From Bacteroidia bacterium (GTDB taxonomy: Bacteria; Bacteroidota; Bacteroidia; Bacteroidales; Prolixibacteraceae), in NCBI GenBank assembly GCA_025358395.1, contig JANYJT010000011.1, forward strand, positions 1 through 16,497: 16,497 bases of DNA. The letters run 5' to 3'. The notes under the pieces are model-generated. The model did no database searches. It was not told the DNA's origin and saw only the letters and a program-made list of their open reading frames with translations. Position numbers and translations under genes: made by a program. Positions 15,901-16,497 of the stretch are shown here, piece by piece. Position 1 is the stretch's first letter. The number at the start of each line of letters is the position of its first letter.

Positions 15901-16497
15901 CTGTCTGAAATAGCTGAAAAATCTTTTAGGTTTATCAGAAAAAACTGCCAGCGGCGTATCATTTCCCATCGAGCTTGTTGGTTCATTGGCTGTTTCGGCC
16001 ATCTCTTTGATCACCACCTGCATCTCCTCTTTGCTGTATCCAAAGACTTTGCTGAAAACTCCAAACTGGTCGCCCATGTTGGAAGGCACACGCTGTTTGA
16101 CGACAATGTCTTCGAGCATCAGCCTGTTCTCCTTGAGCCAGTTGATGTAAGGATTTCTACGGCTAAGGTCAGCCTTCACCTCCTTATCAGGAATCAGAAT
16201 TCCCAGCTGGGTATCTACCAGCAATAGTTTGCCCGGACGAAGACGACCCTTCTCCTTAATCTCCTCCGGCTTGAAGACTTGTACACCGACCTCAGAACCC
16301 ATCACAATCAGGTCATTTTTCGTAATCACATACCTTGAAGGTCTTAATCCATTGCGATCCAATGTACCGCCAATATATCTCCCGTCCGAGAATACCATGG
16401 AGGCGGGTCCGTCCCATGGTTCCATCAGGGTGGAGTGGTATTCGTAAAAGGCCTTGAGACTTTCAGGGATCGGGTTCTTTTCATTGAACGATTCGGG
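12931..16497 (-). CDS. gltB: Glutamate synthase large subunit, 5' end cut by the window
   Basis: The frame is open from the window edge (16497) to the stop at 12931, giving 1188 residues of a protein that is normally about 1500. Missing is the N-terminal glutaminase domain with its catalytic Cys1. The ATG at 16425 is internal, since 24 in-frame codons before it continue the family sequence (EYHSTL before MEPWDGPA). Visible parts in order are the end of the amidotransferase domain, the central domain, the FMN and 2-oxoglutarate-binding barrel ([31 protein letters not shown]), the 3Fe-4S site [17 protein letters not shown] with all three Cys in the 6- and 5-residue spacing of E. coli GltB (about 14065-14115), and the C-terminal beta-helix rich in GxGG-type turns. 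Ammonia from glutamine is channelled to 2-oxoglutarate; electrons come from GltD encoded downstream. Confidence 0.97.
   Translation of the reverse strand, partial: [1188 protein letters not shown]

Noticed and set aside
16229..16425. ATG at 16425 as the gltB start
   Set aside because: The frame stays open to the window edge, and the 24 codons upstream continue the conserved GltB sequence; the N-terminal glutaminase domain lies outside the window.

Overview
The window reads as chromosomal DNA of a member of the Bacteroidota, most likely near Bacteroidales/Marinilabiliales. The lineage rests on Bacteroidota-type promoter boxes (TAnnTTTG) ahead of several genes, a fused ResB-CcsA cytochrome c synthase, the pairing of a DUF2520 Rossmann protein with a KdsC-type phosphatase, and a secreted DPP4-like peptidase of the Bacteroidota type. 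The rank below phylum is a guess. Base composition looks even and no integrase, transposase or phage gene is present, so most of the window is ordinary housekeeping DNA.

Layout. Positions 1-145 (minus) hold the start of an RlmD-type 23S rRNA methyltransferase running off the left edge. A 219-bp gap with a G-rich inverted repeat follows, then a tight minus-strand pair, KdsC-like phosphatase (365-895) and DUF2520 Rossmann protein (897-1661). A divergent promoter region separates these from pyruvate phosphate dikinase (1779-4490, plus), which ends in a clear intrinsic terminator. Next on plus are the fused cytochrome c synthase CcsBA (4634-7339) and a two-module lipoprotein (7417-8142). Convergent to them, on minus, is a secreted S9 peptidase (8258-10831). 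Directly upstream of the peptidase are a truncated RelE/ParE-like toxin remnant, in frame with it, and an intact antitoxin gene (11007-11228). The right end is the glutamate synthase operon, gltB (12931-16497, cut by the window edge) followed by gltD (11353-12771), both on minus.

How the genes work together. KdsC belongs to Kdo/lipopolysaccharide synthesis, PPDK links pyruvate and PEP with PPi/ATP balance, CcsBA attaches haem to c-type cytochromes outside the membrane, and GltBD is the main nitrogen-assimilation route together with glutamine synthetase. The lipoprotein resembles small NrfJ-like proteins found with cytochrome c systems and may share an operon with CcsBA.

The most unusual signal lies between the genes. 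Four intergenic stretches carry short tandem units of 7-9 nt, and in three of them the units form long imperfect palindromes. Each begins within about 6 nt of a stop codon, and each locus has its own unit sequence but the same architecture. The second notable point is the toxin-antitoxin remnant joined in frame to the peptidase gene.
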